64,000 nucleotides of DNA from Psoroptes ovis (Eukaryota; Arthropoda; Arachnida; Sarcoptiformes; Psoroptidae). Below are positions 36,057 through 50,122 of the stretch, in pieces (position 1 is the stretch's first letter; every line of letters starts with the position of its first letter). The notes under the pieces were generated by a model. It worked only from the letters and a program-made list of their open reading frames with translations, made no database searches and was not told the origin of the DNA. The position numbers and the translations under genes were made by a program. The stretch covers positions 620,001 through 684,000 of the forward strand of contig PQWQ01000025.1 of the NCBI GenBank assembly GCA_002943765.1. Reading direction: 5' to 3'.

Positions 36057-36141
36057 TTTAGGTTGTCCGAAAAGTTTTGGCTGATTTTCATCATGTGCAA
36101 CTTTGATTGATTAAGCCGAATGAACTTTTCGGACAATCGTT
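36057..36141 (-). mobile_element. MITE family A, copy 28
   Basis: TTTAGGTTGTCCGAAAAGTT at left, CTTTTCGGACAATCG at right. Confidence 0.86.
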
Positions 36142-36607
36142 TATTTTTTGATTTTAATTTTTCCACACTTTGAAACATTTTTCACTGAGCAAAAGATGAG
36201 TAGCCATTGATTGGTTCGATTTGAGATCATTGTTTATGTGGTTACATACGTGTAATATTAATGATAATTAATTCACATTTCAAATCCAACACTAAAACAT
36301 TTTGGCAGCAAAACAAAAACTTAAAATTACAAAACATTCGAATTTTTTATTAAATATGAAAAACATTCGATAATTTCATCGTTTTTATTTGATTTGCTAT
36401 CGCTGAGCTTACGAATTATGATGATTAATTAAAATTGTGACAATTTTTTAACGAAGAATTTTCGTTGATTTTTTTGGAATGAAACATTTGCGATTCGATC
36501 TAAATCTTTCTGCTGGTTGGCTGACTGCTGTTGTTAAAACGCCTTACTGTCACACAAGCTTTTTTGCTGTGAAAAGCTGAACATGATGAATTCAAATGTT
36601 GAAAGTA

Positions 36608-36691
36608 TTGAGGGTGGTCCGAAAAGTTTTGGCGGATTTTTATGTGCAACTCTCGATTGAGTAAGCCGAATGAACTTTTCGGACAACCTTT
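36608..36691 (-). mobile_element. MITE family A, copy 29
   Basis: GTGGTCCGAAAAGTTTTGGC at left, CTTTTCGGACAACC at right, TA on both sides. Confidence 0.86.
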
Positions 36692-36736
36692 TATTTTTGA
36701 ATTTTTTTTTTTGCATGATGCTCATTGTTTTGTATG

Positions 36737-36773
36737 CTGCTAGCAATTTTCCAATTTGAAAAATTGCTAGCAG
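36737..36773. repeat. Short perfect inverted repeat
   Basis: 14-bp arms CTGCTAGCAATTTT and AAAATTGCTAGCAG separated by 9 bases, 45 bp downstream of a MITE. No gene overlaps it. Confidence 0.8.
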
Positions 36774-37620
36774 TCAATCATTGAGTTAAAATGTGTATGC
36801 CGTTCATAAATGACAGTACACAATTTTTTGTACTGCGTTTTGTTTATTTTTTTTATTTTTCAAAATGACGAGCGTCAAACACAACAAACAAATAACAAAA
36901 CACTCACATCTTCACAAATTCAGTTTACGCCATTCTATGTGTGTGCAAATATCAGCTAGCAGCAGTAGTAGCATTTATGTGTTTTTCAATCGAATTCTGT
37001 GGCCACTTTTTTCTATGTGTGTTTGGTGATATGTGTTTGTTTATATTTAATTTTATTTCATTGATCCATGATAATTAAATTTAATTCAGTTTAATTCAGG
37101 CGAAATTGTAATTAAATGAAGACCAAAAACATTCGATTATTTTGAGTGTAGTGTGTTGAATGTGTGTTCGAAAAAAGAACTAATTGATCATCATCTTTGC
37201 ATAATCAAAAACATTTATCAGGTGATTTGAGTGTTTGATCGAATGAAATTTGAATTCGTTTTTTGTGATCAAATTAATTGTGTAAGCAATTAATTTTACC
37301 TGTCAATTAATTCTGCTTGATGATCATTTGATAATCGAACGTTTTTGAAAATCGAAGAATTCGAATTCGATTTAGCCAATTTTATACTTTAATCTGTAAT
37401 ATTTTATGATAAATGAATTTGATGAACAACAACCTGTGAATCAAAAAAAAAAAAAAAAAAATGTGAATCATTTGAAAAGATTTTCAAAATTTAAGATGAA
37501 TTTCCATCAATTAATCGAATGGCAATCGTGGTATGTCCACTACATATCGAATGTATGAATTTGATTTTGTTTTTATTGAATGATTTAATTAATTGTCGAT
37601 TGTTTTCAATTTAAACAGTT

Positions 37621-40600
37621 ATGGATTCATTGATAACATCATCAGCAATATCGTCGAATGAATTATTATTGAATAATTATAAATTAAAACTGATTAATCA
37701 TTTTAATGAAGATTTCAATGTTGAAAATTTAAACCATCAAGCAATTTGTCAACTGAAATCATTTGTTTTGAACAACAAAAATATTAATAATAGCAGCAGC
37801 CGAAAATACATAATTACAGACTCATCTGTGAATAATAATAATTCGAATTTGAATTTTGAAAATAAGAGAACACTTGTCAAAATTACTTGTAAAGAAAATT
37901 TGAATGATACGAATTTTCTTGACAAGTTACGTTCGATTGTAAATAAATTGAAAATTATTTTATTGAATGGTAAGTTAAACCCGATTCGGGACTTGTTTTA
38001 GACCCAATAACTGATTGTTTCAATGATTAATTTATCTTCAAGGTAAAAATCAAATCAAGGTAACCAAAGTGGAGCCTTGGAATAGTGTACGAGTGACCTT
38101 AAATTTATCGGATGATGCTGCTGATAAACTGCGGCAGCTTGCCGAAAATGATACATTATCATTACGTAATTTGGGCATATTATCTGTACAATTGGCTGGT
38201 CAACAGGTAATATCACTGGTGAATGGAGCTGGAGCTCCATCATCCTCGTCAAATGACCATGATGATGACCAATCGAATAATGTCGCTGTGACCACTAATA
38301 ATAAGGCATCAAATATTGTTTCGTCGATTGATAATGGTGATAAAACATCAATCAAAGCAGACAATGGTAAAATCAATGGTTTGGTATCGGATGATAATGA
38401 TGATGGTATCGAACCAGTGGTCAATAACATTTCAACATCCATATCGTCTGTCTCCTCATCTAAAACAGCTGATAACGATGCAAAACCTTTGACCATTGTG
38501 CCTCCCACACCAAAGTCAACGATATCGAAACCATTTGGTTCGAATGAAAACGATAGTAGCAGTAATCAGGTTCCACCATTAATCACTAATCATACCTCAC
38601 AACATGATAATAATGACCCAACAGGTACATTGCCGCAACAACAACAACAGCAGACGGTGTCAAATGGTCCTCAGCCATCGATCCAAATCAAAAATAATGG
38701 CTCCGGGTCACCTAAAATCAATGATTCAAATGCATCTACAGTGCCTAACCTTATGATTACATCAGCAATTACATCGAACAATAGACTTGTAACTGATTTG
38801 TTACCTTCATCATCATCCACGTGTTCTCCACCCACTTCATCATCATCATCATTATCCTTGAATAATTCATTCATCAAAACAACGGAATCGAATTCGAATC
38901 CTGTACCGGACCCAGAAGCCCCGATTCCATCGAAAAATGATGAATCTGATGGTGGGCACGTGGAGGAGAACATGGAAATCAATGTTATTAAACATTCATC
39001 AAGTGATATTTTGCTCGAATCAAAAATTGATGCAGTCGACGATGATTTCCTCGTGTCCGTAGCTGTTGAAGGTGTAAATTCGGCCACAGATTTTCCTACG
39101 GATTTAAATGATTTGAATTTATTTCTACAAGAAATGGAATCCTCTTCTTCTTCGACAACTGTCAAAAGTACATCGGCTACACAGCCTTCATCAACAATTT
39201 CATCAACGGTGACTAACATTGTGACGACGACTACAGCGACCTCTTCGGCAACAAATAACCAACTGCAGCAACAGCAATCGAATAATGTGTCAAATTCAGC
39301 TGCGGCTCCACAGAATCAAGAATCTAATTCGATCTGCAACAAAAGTCAAAATCTTCCATTTTTAGTTTCACATTCTCATTCACAGCCAACATCTTCATTG
39401 CAATCGTCGAAATTAAATGATGTCCAGCAGCAATCTATTTTGTTGCAACAAACTTCCGCTGCAAATTCATCATCAGCTGCTGCAACAGTATTACAAACAT
39501 TGTCGTCTACCACTACTACAGGAGCAGCAACAACAACATCTGCAACAAATAATCAACAATTGCAGCAATCATCAGCTGTCAGCAACCAAGCAATTTATTC
39601 ATCATCTGCAATAATGAATAAATCATTGCAGCAGCAATCGTCGAATCAGCAATCTTCGCTGCAGCAACAACAACAATCGCCCAGGCAAATATACATACCA
39701 GCAAGAACACAACAATCATGGCGTACAGTAGCAGCAGCAGCAGTAGCAAGCCAATCGCCGCAATTATCTCCGAAAATACGGGCACCAGCAAGTAGTAGCG
39801 AGGTATTGGTGCAACAAACGCCCCCACAGTCTTCGCCTGTTCAATCACCTCAAATTTCAAAATTAATATCAGTTAGTAACAATGGTGGCGCTGCATTAGT
39901 GACGACTTCTACCCCACCACCACCACCACCCCAATCTCATTTACCATTAATTAGATCGCAATCAATAGATTCATCATCGATTCAGCAACCTCAACAGATA
40001 ATAATTCGAACCGGTAATGCAAATGTTGCAGGTAATAAACAATCACCTTTGACCCAACAACAACAATCTTCATTATCCTCTGTGGCCAATACGTCGAATA
40101 CAGCCTCAACATCATCATCATCATTGATATCATCGAATGCTGTAGCATTATCAAGTCCATTACTGGTGAATTTATTACAAAATGATGCATCAACCGTATC
40201 GTGTTCATCATCATCCTCCTCCTCTTCCTCGTCGTCATCATCCGTATCATCATCATTGTCTTCTGCAGCATCACCTTCACCATTTCCATCGCATATTACG
40301 ACTGTCGCAAACACTGTTGGTGCCCAGCAGCAGCAGCCGCAATCGATTCGTTTGCTTACCACCAGTGGCCCTATTCCCCATCATCCAAATCGCAATGATG
40401 CCAGCAGCAATCACCAGCAGCAGCAGCAACCTTCATCACATGCTCCATTAGGACAAGTGACACATCAATTAATGATGGTACAAGTATCGACTGCTGGTGC
40501 TGGACAAGCAGCCACAACAACCATCCATCAAATAAGTAATCCAGTAGCTGGAAATGTTTTACATCATTCGACAACTACACCTACGAAGCTCCAATCTTCA

Positions 40601-43600
40601 AATGATTCGAAATCAGACAACGTAGTTGATGGCGGCGGTAGTGCAGCATCCGCCAAACCAAAAAAGCCGCGCAAATCCCGGAAAAAAGTGAATCAAGAAA
40701 CATCAGCATCATCATCGCTCATATTGAATGCTGCTGGTGACCATTCATCATCATCATCATCGATGCCATCTACACCCACAGTGTCGACACCATCTAATCA
40801 ATTTGCGACCAGTATCGGTTCGAATGCTGCCATTTCGATTTGTCCACCATCGACAAATGCAGAACTTTCAAGGTGCGTTTTTTGAATTTTTTTTCACTTT
40901 ATCTCTTATTTCCCCCTTTTCACCACCCACCTTAGAATTCAACCTAACCCCGCAGCAACCTTTTTGACGATACCTGCAAACGCTCAGCTGATACAACAAC
41001 AGCAGCAGCAACAAAAACAAATTCATTCAGCTCAGTCCCAGCAGCAGCAATTGTTGCAGACTAATCAACAACAGCAGCAGCAATCGTTTCGATTTCATCC
41101 ACAGAAACCACGTTTAATGATGATAGCGACGAATGCAAATCACCAGATGATCAATGCGACTAATGCCGGCAATAGCGGCCCCAATGATCAAATAAATCCA
41201 GCGGCCCCATCGGTCGCTGCCATCGCAAATCCAACCATAGTATCATCGACTGGAACATTTTTCATTGCAAATGTTTCAAACACCCTGCAAAATCCTGTAG
41301 GAAACATGATGACAGCCGTATCACAACAATCACCTTTGACACCGGTTACCGGTACTGTTGTTGGCGGTGGTGTTGGTGGCAGCAGTGGCGCTGTTCAATT
41401 AAGTGGTAATCGAAAACAAATATTTTTGGCCACCAAATCAAATTCATTTCCAGTATCATCAGCCCTGTCAGCTGGTACAGCAACAACATTAGTTCGGTTT
41501 GCAAATCATCAATCAATTGTTAATGCGGTGAACAATAACAACCAAAACAACAACAATTCGCTAACAGCGCCCTCTGCGACCAATTCAGCGAATCTAGTTT
41601 CACCATCGCACGCAATGAAATTGATCACACAACAACCATCGGCTCCTGTAGTTCAACCACAGCAGCCACAATCTTCATCGCCAGCATTATCAATCAGCTC
41701 TCAGCAACAACAACAGCAGCAGTTATTGGCTTCAGTAACAACGTCTCCGCTTAAATCTAGTCAATCAGCGACTATGGCTGCTGGGTCTCAAGTTGCATTG
41801 GGCCATTGCATATCGACAAGCTTAGCTTCGCCATCTTCTTCCACCACATCTTCTCAATCATCATCCACATCGCCAATACGTGCAACTAAATCAGCAATCG
41901 GTCAGCAGCAGCAACAGCAACCAGAATTATTATTGACACCTGTAGTGAGTACCTGTAGTGCAATATCAACTTTGACCAATGCTGCTGCTGCTACTCCTCA
42001 GCAACAATTTCAAAAAACATTTCATCATGTGCAGCAAACATCCAAAACAGCAAATTCGGTTGCATCCACTAGTTTATTGTTGAATAAATTGAATCAACAG
42101 CAGCAACAACAACAATTGGCCACAGTTATAAATCCATCATCATCAGGTACAGTTTATGCTAAAATTGCCATTTCAACTGCAACTTCATCTGGTGTTACTT
42201 CTGGTGGTTGTACAATGGTAGCCACAAAAATACCTTTCCATACCCGTGTATCAGTGGCAGCAGCAGCATCGGATAGCCTTGCTGAATCTGGTAAATTGGA
42301 TCAAGCTACTTTTGTAGTGAAAAATCAAGAAGTCCCGCTGGTAATTTTAGATCAACAAATGAATCCGAAATCAGTCGTATCCACTTCTGTGGCTCCTACT
42401 ACCACTTTTACTAAAGCTAACACGGCCGCAGATCAATCAACGATGGTTCAAAGAAGAAATGAAGCGTCTAAACAGGGTCCGATTGATCCGAAGCGATCAT
42501 TAGCTGATATGTTATCCGCTGTAAAAAGTGAACAGCCTCCACCACCACCACCACCATCATCGTCGTCGTCGTCGACACAATCTAAATCAACGACAACCGA
42601 TCCGGTATATTTGGAAGATTCCGATCGATCAACACCGATTTCTCCTTCATATTTTATGGCGCCTGCGTCTGTGTTCGAAGATAAAAAAGATGATTCGTTA
42701 TTCGCCACAAAAGATCAGGTTAAAAAGGAGCACGATAATTCCACCGTGAAGACTTGTGATTTGACTCGGAGTGAATCAGTGAATAATGATGGCCAAAAGG
42801 CATCAGCTGTCACCAGCGAAACTAAATCATCGATTTCAACAAACTTATCCACAAACACCATGACCACTGGGTCATCATCATCATCATCTACAACGACAGC
42901 GGCTGCAGTGAAAACAACTACAGCAGCAGTAGCAGCAGCAACAAACAAACGTTCGAATTCATTTTTCGTAATCAAACATGATTATTCACAATTACCAGCT
43001 CATATTTTGGATGATGATGATGATGGCGATGATGATGATGATGATGACAGTGATGGCGATGATTTTGGTTGCTTTTTTTCGAGTCGACCATCACATTTTC
43101 TCAGTGGTAGTATCGGTACCATTGTTAGTGCTAGCAACAATAATAATTCTCAATCTAAATCAGCAACTTCATCAGTACAAAGCTCAGTCAATGCAACTAC
43201 AGGTGATAATTCTTCAAATCAACAATCGATTGTTGAAAATGAATCCATGATTATTCAGCCTAAAGAATCGATAAAAACGGCAGAAAGTGCTGCCCCCAAC
43301 GTAACAACAGCGCCACAACAATCTAAAACGAAAATCGAAGTAGAAATAGTCGATAAATCAGATAAAGCTAATACAAATATGATTAATGGTGATATATCAT
43401 CCACTGCTTCCAAATCTCCACAATCAAAACCTTCTTCATCGAAATCTCCACCACCACCGCCACCTACTAATGATACGATCGCAGTGAAAAAAACGCCCAA
43501 AGATTGTGAAAGTGAATCAGAAACAGCAGCCAAAGTAGAAGTAGCCATGGCTCCTGTTGAAGCAGCTAAATCAGAAATCGTTAAGAACCCAGCGATTTCT

Positions 43601-46338
43601 TCTGTTTCACCTTCGAAACCATTGGCAAGTAAATCAACTGCGGCCACTGTGCGGTCTCGGCGTAAAACCTTGTCACCTTTACCTGATTCTTCATTACTGG
43701 CATCATCGTCGATCGTGGCGACCCCTGCCTCTGATCACAAACAACAAGAATCAACGCTGCTTATATCATCAAATTCAAATCCAGAAACAACACCGGAAAA
43801 CAGGCGACAAACGCAATTACAGCAACAACCATTGCTAGTACATTTCAAACATCCTTCAGGATCCACCACAGCGCCGACCATTCAATTGGCTAATACATTT
43901 TTGACAGCAGCAGCGCCATCTCTGACAAATGTAGAAAATTCAACTATCACAACATCAACAACAACAACAACATCGTCAACCATAGTGACCGCCACAACAG
44001 TACCTACATCGCCGAATCAAAAGATACGTGTAGTGTATAATCCTCCTTTGTACCGGACCGTGTTACCTTCTAGTGGTGGCGCCACTGTTGTTGGTAATCA
44101 TCAACAATCGCCGCAACAATTTTCACAAATTCAATTATTATCCATAAAACCAACGTCTTCTTCATCATCATCGTCAACTACTACTGGTGGTGGTGGCGCT
44201 CCAACATCTTTTAAACTTATTTCGAATAAATTACCAATGGTAACAATGGCACAACAAGCCACCTCTACATCGCAACCATTATTGATACCAATGGCCATGG
44301 CGAATAATCATCAAGGCACAGTTTATTCAGTGAAAACACCGCCAACATCATCAACCATAGCAACAGTTCAAAGCCATACAGTTCAATTTGAAAATAACCC
44401 TAGTAAACAGCCTGATCTCATTAATACGTCATCATCAAGAATGAGCTCTGCGGACCCAAATAAAATTGAAGAAGTGAATAATGAAGTGAAATCCAAAGAT
44501 GATCCGAAAGATGTGACAGCGACCTCTATGAAACAAGAAGAAATGAAGCGAGATGACCCCGATTCAATTATTAAATCGAATGTTTGTCCGGATAATTCAT
44601 TGATGATTAACAATAACAAAGTAACACTGCAGCCACAAACTTCGATTGCACGTACATTGATCATGTTGCAAGGTGGTCTAAACAATGCTGATTCGATTAC
44701 TGGTTCAAATGTGGTCATTTTAAAAGCAGAAAGTAGTCCAAGATTATCTACTAAATCTGATAATAGCAATACCAATGTCTTGACTCAGAATAATACATTA
44801 AGACGTCAAATTTTAATTTCAAAACCAGCCGCGACTGCTTTACATCATTTCACAGCGACAAACCAAACTGACTGTGCTGCCACTGGTGGTAGTAATAGTA
44901 ATAATAATGCAACTTCAATTTTTGCAACCAAATCGATTGGAGCCAGCAACAGTGGTAGCAGCAATAAAGCAGTGACTGCAACAAAAACATTGCCAAGCAT
45001 ATTGCGACAACGTAAACGTAAAAATGAAGCAATCAACAATAATAATTGTGTGCAATCACAATCAAAAGCAATTGTTGCATGCAATGAATCTGGCCAAAAT
45101 TCTGCAACCGAACAACAAAATGATTGTGTACTGATATCAGCCGTGGACAGTACGGTTGATATTGTTGACTCAATGAATAATGCATTGAAACCACAGCAAA
45201 AATTTCAATCAATTCTGTCCAACACTGATGATTCCGAAAGTACGTTGCATTCATCATCAACAACTGATCAATCAGATTCGAATAGTTTGTCACAAGTTTC
45301 CCGATCAATAAAACGTGCCCGAAAAAGTAAAGTGACCACAATACAATCACAATCGTTTGCTAATTCGTCCATTACTTTTGCGAGTGATGCACCAGCTTCA
45401 GAATCAGTAGCTATCATTAATGATGGTGACATTGAAACAATATCGGCGCCTCCTCGAATTTTGAGAAATTCGACCACTTTGACTGCACAAACTACTAAAC
45501 GCAGCCAGCGTGGTATTCAGCCGCAATGCTCAGACGATTCATTCTTTTCGGATGAAGCCAAATTGAATGATAAAATAAAACGAGGTCAGTTTGATCTGAG
45601 GATTTGACTGAAATAATAATTTAATTGATTGAACCTTCATCCCCCTTGTTTAGCTGTTGATAATAAATTGCAGAGTAACCCGACAACGATCGCATCCAAC
45701 AATCGGCAAACACGTTCGAATCGTAGTCGCAAAAATGCCACAAACATCAATTCATCGGAAATCATTGCGGAATCATCATTGCTTAGCGATGATACCGCAG
45801 ATTTAACGACGCAACCGCAATCGATTAATGATAGCATGAGTTCATCGTCATCTTCATCCGCATCAATAATAGTACAAAACAGTAATAATCCTAATGCTGC
45901 CAATGTATCATCAATTGCAGCAAATAATGCTTGTCCAATAACAACGCATCCAATAAGCGTTATTGCTCTATCAAATTCCGGGGAATCATTGGTATCATTG
46001 CTGGATAATAGCGGCAATTCGGCCGCTTCCAGTATGACTTCAAACGTAAGCGGTGGTAATTCACTACTAGCTGCTAAAAGATCTCGTAAAACATTACTTA
46101 CACCAGTGGCGGCTGGCAGCACTGCCGCCACTAATCCTGCTGCAATACATTCACGTCCATCATTGAGAAACAATAATCCTATTGCCGGTGAGTTTTTTTC
46201 ACAAAACTTTGAATGTGAATTTTTTACAAGATGAATTTTTGTTGTCATTTAGCAGATTCAATACCACAGACAACAACATCGCCGCAGCCGCAAACAGCAA
46301 AACGTCGTCGATTGGTCAAAGATCTTACTAATAAATGA
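37621..46338 (+). CDS. NCOA6: Nuclear receptor coactivator 6 homologue
   Basis: Scaffold coactivator of the Trr/MLL3-4 histone H3K4 methyltransferase complex. Exons: 37621-37969, 38043-40872, 40936-45584, 45654-46187, 46253-46338; phases agree, 2,815 residues. The N-terminal block at about 118-175 (KVTKVEPWNSVRV, LRNLGILSVQLAGQ) matches human NCOA6 KVQKVEPWNSVRV closely. The receptor-binding box at about 822-829 reads SSPLLVNLLQND, almost identical to the human LXXLL-1 motif. The rest is Gln/Ser/Thr/Asn/Pro-rich and poorly conserved, with Q, S and D runs and nuclear-type basic clusters (KPRKSRKKV, KRRRLVKDL at the C-terminus). Exon 3 (4,649 bp) is one continuous frame. Assignment rests on the two conserved blocks and overall architecture. 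Confidence 0.92.
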
Positions 46339-46519
46339 TTCATTGGCCAATGATTTTTTCAATCTAACTACATTTTATATGATTATTTATATATTTTTGT
46401 TTGACACATAGCTTTAAACAATGATTGATTGTAAATATTATTATTATTATTATCATCGCAAATATGAACATCATTCATTTCGATTCATGTTTTGTTAATA
46501 TGTCCATCGCCACATCATA

Positions 46520-46525
46520 AATAAA
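46520..46525 (+). terminator. Polyadenylation signal of NCOA6
   Basis: AATAAA about 180 bp after the NCOA6 stop, in the 340-bp convergent gap with the next minus-strand gene. That gap is AT-rich 3' flank only. Confidence 0.55.
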
Positions 46526-46678
46526 CATATAAAAGCACATTTATCGATCCACACATTAATTACTCACCTATTTGTCATTAATTATTTGTTGAACATATAA
46601 AAAGACAAACTATATTTTTATTTTATTTTCTTCGAAGTGATTGTTTTGATTTTGACATTTTTTCAAAATTATTAATAA

Positions 46679-48684
46679 TCAAACAATCATTTTAGACATG
46701 TTATATTCTTGTAATGCGATCGTTAATAAACATTTGCATTTGTATTCATCTTTTATCAATCCAAACAATGTTTGCATTTTAATATTTGTTGGACATTTGT
46801 CTTGAACAAATGGTTCATAATTAATCAACAATGATTCGATTGATTGTTGATCATCATCATCATCATCATCATCATTCATTAAAAAGTACAAACAATAATC
46901 TTGGCCATCAGCGAAAAAATAATTTAAATATTTTCTCTCCTTATCATCATATTTATAAACATGCAAAATGTTTTCTGTTTCACCATTCGAATCTAATACA
47001 TTTGAAATTTGTTCAAACAACGATGAAATTTCAGTCATTTCTGGATTAATCATCAATGTAATTTGACCACCATTCACCAATAAACCGATACAAAATGTAA
47101 GTAATAATAATATTGAATCTTCCTTGAAATTTTCGTTCTCCAAGTAAATGAGGATACGTTTCAATGGCACTCTGTGAATGATTTGTAAAAAACTATTTGA
47201 ATTAATTTTATCATCCAAATATCGAAGAATTTGTTGCTGTCCTGATTGACATTCAATGATCATTTGTAATTTGATTGCCGCATTATATTCAAATGATTCG
47301 AACAATGGTAGCAAAATATCTCTACGATTTTGTTTTGTTGACCAGCTGTCCATAATGCAAATTAAAGAAAGTAAATAATTAAAATTGACATTCTATTTTG
47401 ATTAGTGTGATCATACCTTGTGTTTGTCATAGATTTACATTTCAAATGATTCATTATTATTTTCTGTGACTTGTGCGGTATAATCAATTTTAATGGCCAT
47501 TTTCTATGAAATGAATCATGTTGATTGTTGATCAAATTGTTGTTACAATTGATTGAAATATTGCCAGTTGATTGCAACATTTGTCTTGCCATTTGATGTG
47601 CCATAGTTTCTTGTGTGGACCATATTGATATGAATTTAATTCTAAAGATTGGTTTTGTCAATTTATTTATTGAATTGATTGATTCCTGTGGATAGCGAAA
47701 ATAATGAAACATTATGCCAGCTTGTTTTTCTTCGATCGCAACTGCATTTAAATTGATAAATGCTTTTGATGAATAATTATAATTGTTGATTGCTAAGCAT
47801 TCATTTTCAATGAATAATGAATTGTTTTTGAATTGATTATTTACTCGCTGTTCAACAATTGTTTTGATTTTTGTTTTCAATGATTCTTGAGCAAAAACTT
47901 TGATACAGCATGAATTGTTAGTCAAGAATGAGTCAAATAAATTATCGATTGCTGAATGAATGTCACAAGTTTCGTTCAGTATGTAAACGCCAATATTCTC
48001 ATTAGTTTCTGAGGTTAAATTGAAATCGATCAAATGCTCAAACCAATCGGGTTCTCCGCCACATTCAATGAATAAATTGCGTAAAAACGCCACAGTGATG
48101 GCACAGCTTAAATCGGTCAGTACAAGAAAAGGTGTACCATCGATTATATCTGGTAATATATCCATCATGCAAGTCAACATTGATTGCTTGGTGCATTTTA
48201 TCACACGTCGACGTATAAATCGAGGCGATGTACTCACATGGCTAATCTCAGCCGTTTGTTCGACCATTTGATTCAATACATGCATTCTCCGCTCGAATTT
48301 GAAATTGTCAATCATCAATGTTTCAACTGTTGATTGGGGTCTTAACTTGGCTAATTTAATCAACATATTTTTAACAATTGCAATACCATCTTCATTGCTC
48401 ACATTGATATCCTTGATACCATTCAATGGATATGTTAATTCATTTTCAATCCATGAAATTCGTTCCAATAATTGTGCTGAACTTTGATAAATTTTAATAG
48501 GAAATTTATCGATTGCTACTACGCGATTTTCATGGCTGCCAGAATTATCTTTAGGATGGTTGATCTCTAAATTATTCTTTAACCAATTCTCTAATTCAAC
48601 TGAATTAAGATTGATTGACATTTTTGTTGAAATTGAAAATGTTTCTTTGATGATGATTGTTTTGTTTATGTGAGCAGCAGGCAT
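46679..48684 (-). CDS. Divergent ALDH16-like protein, probably catalytically dead
   Basis: Best read as one gene with two exons, 48684-47417 and 47345-46679, joined by a 71-bp GT-AG intron with matching phase (644 residues). Several stretches align with ALDH16A1: IGVYILNETCDIHSAIDNLF with ILLLTDTADVDSAVEGVV, VFAQESLKTKIKTIVEQRV with LLIQESVWDEAMRRLQERM, SIWSTQETMAHQMARQ with SVWSERLGQALELG, and RVPLKRILIYLENENFKEDS with REPLGVLAVVCPDEWPL. The order of matches is kept across both halves of ALDH16A1. The usual ALDH catalytic NxGQxC context is absent (FLTNNSCCIKVF aligns without a Cys at the catalytic position) and the glycine-rich cofactor motif is not seen. The N-terminal part is shorter than in ALDH16A1. 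A second Met at 48621 is an equally good start. Identity is moderate. Confidence 0.55.
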
Positions 48685-48932
48685 AAATCATTCGATTAAT
48701 CGAATGCTAAAAAAATATAAACATAATTGTAAACAACAAAAAACATTCATAGTTCAAAGTCTAATAATCAAATATATGCAATGAGTTAATCAATTTTTGT
48801 TTATTTTACTTTGCAACTTTAATCAAATATATTTTTGGTTCAAATGTGAGAAAATAATACAAATAAAATCCAGTCAAATTTTACTAAAAAAAAATTTTCA
48901 AAATTCACATTGAAAAATTGATGTTAATTGAT

Positions 48933-50087
48933 TCAAAAAGTACCATTTGAAAATACTGCTGCTGCAGTGGTGGCCGTTGAGGTATGTTGTTTAGTAGTGT
49001 TTGGTACATGCGGTTGTTGCGGTTGATAAATTTTCCGATAAATTTGATTTTGTTGATTATCGTTTGGGTATTGTCTCGAAATGGTGCTTTGATTCGATTT
49101 ATTATTGTTATGATTATGATTAATTAAAATATTCGAATCATTATTATTGATGGAATTATTGGAATTTGTACTTGAATTACTCGATGTACTACTACTGCTA
49201 TTCATGTAATAATTTGGTCTTTTGTTATTGTTATTATTCGAATAATTACTATTGACAGTGCCATTCAAAACAGTATTTCCATTATATCGCTTGCTTGTTA
49301 ATGATGATGCTGAAGAGGTGGAAGAAGATGCGACAGATGATACTAATGAAGGTTGTACAATAGGTATTGTTTGTGATTGACCGAAATTTGTTTGATGATT
49401 CGTCAGTGTCAAATTATTCGGATGATGATGATGGAGATAATGCTGTGGTAACCCGACCTGATGAACAGGTGGTTGTCCTACACTATGAAATGGTGATATG
49501 AATGGTGCAAATTGATTTATGGTTGAAGCCGGTGGTGGTGGAAATGTCAAATGAACGGCTGTGGTTGGTTGACTTGTTATATCGGTGTTGCTGGTCATAA
49601 ATAGTGATTGCGTTGTCGATGATTCATTGATTTTCGTATCTTGGATCGTATCTAACTAAATCGAAAATTTAATTTCATTAAATTTACTGGTCAGCTATGA
49701 TAATATGGTACATACCATTGAGGGTAGAGAATTAGATTTGACATTGGATGGTATATCACAGCTGCTATTCAAATACATAATTTCTTCACCATCACTCGAA
49801 TCTTTATCACCATCTTTGATCATTGTATTAATCGAATTTTTTGATATTCTATGTGGCTGATGATGTAAATGATGATGATGTCCATGATTCAATAAATGAC
49901 CATGTTGTCTTGGTGATCTGGATTGACGATTATGATGATGATTAGTCATTGATGAAGGTGAAGAATATTTTCCACCATCCATTTTGCCAGCGCCACCTAT
50001 ACCACCACCACTACAACCACCGTTTGGACTATGACTATTATCATTATGATGATTGTTACCATTGCTATTGTTACTATTGTTGTTATT

Positions 50088-50122
<35 letters not shown>

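Larger units (their letters stand above)
35826..37620. other. Intergenic interval before NCOA6
   Basis: 3' flank of the 4.1 gene and upstream region of NCOA6. It holds two family A elements, a short perfect foldback, and an A-run near 37445. Just before the NCOA6 start the sequence AATTTAAACAG/TT looks like an acceptor, so a leader intron is likely. Confidence 0.55.

Noticed and set aside
47354..47416. Reading the two adjacent minus-strand frames at 46.7-48.7 kb as two genes.
   Set aside because: A GT-AG intron with matching phase joins them, and the ALDH16A1-like segments continue in order across the junction.
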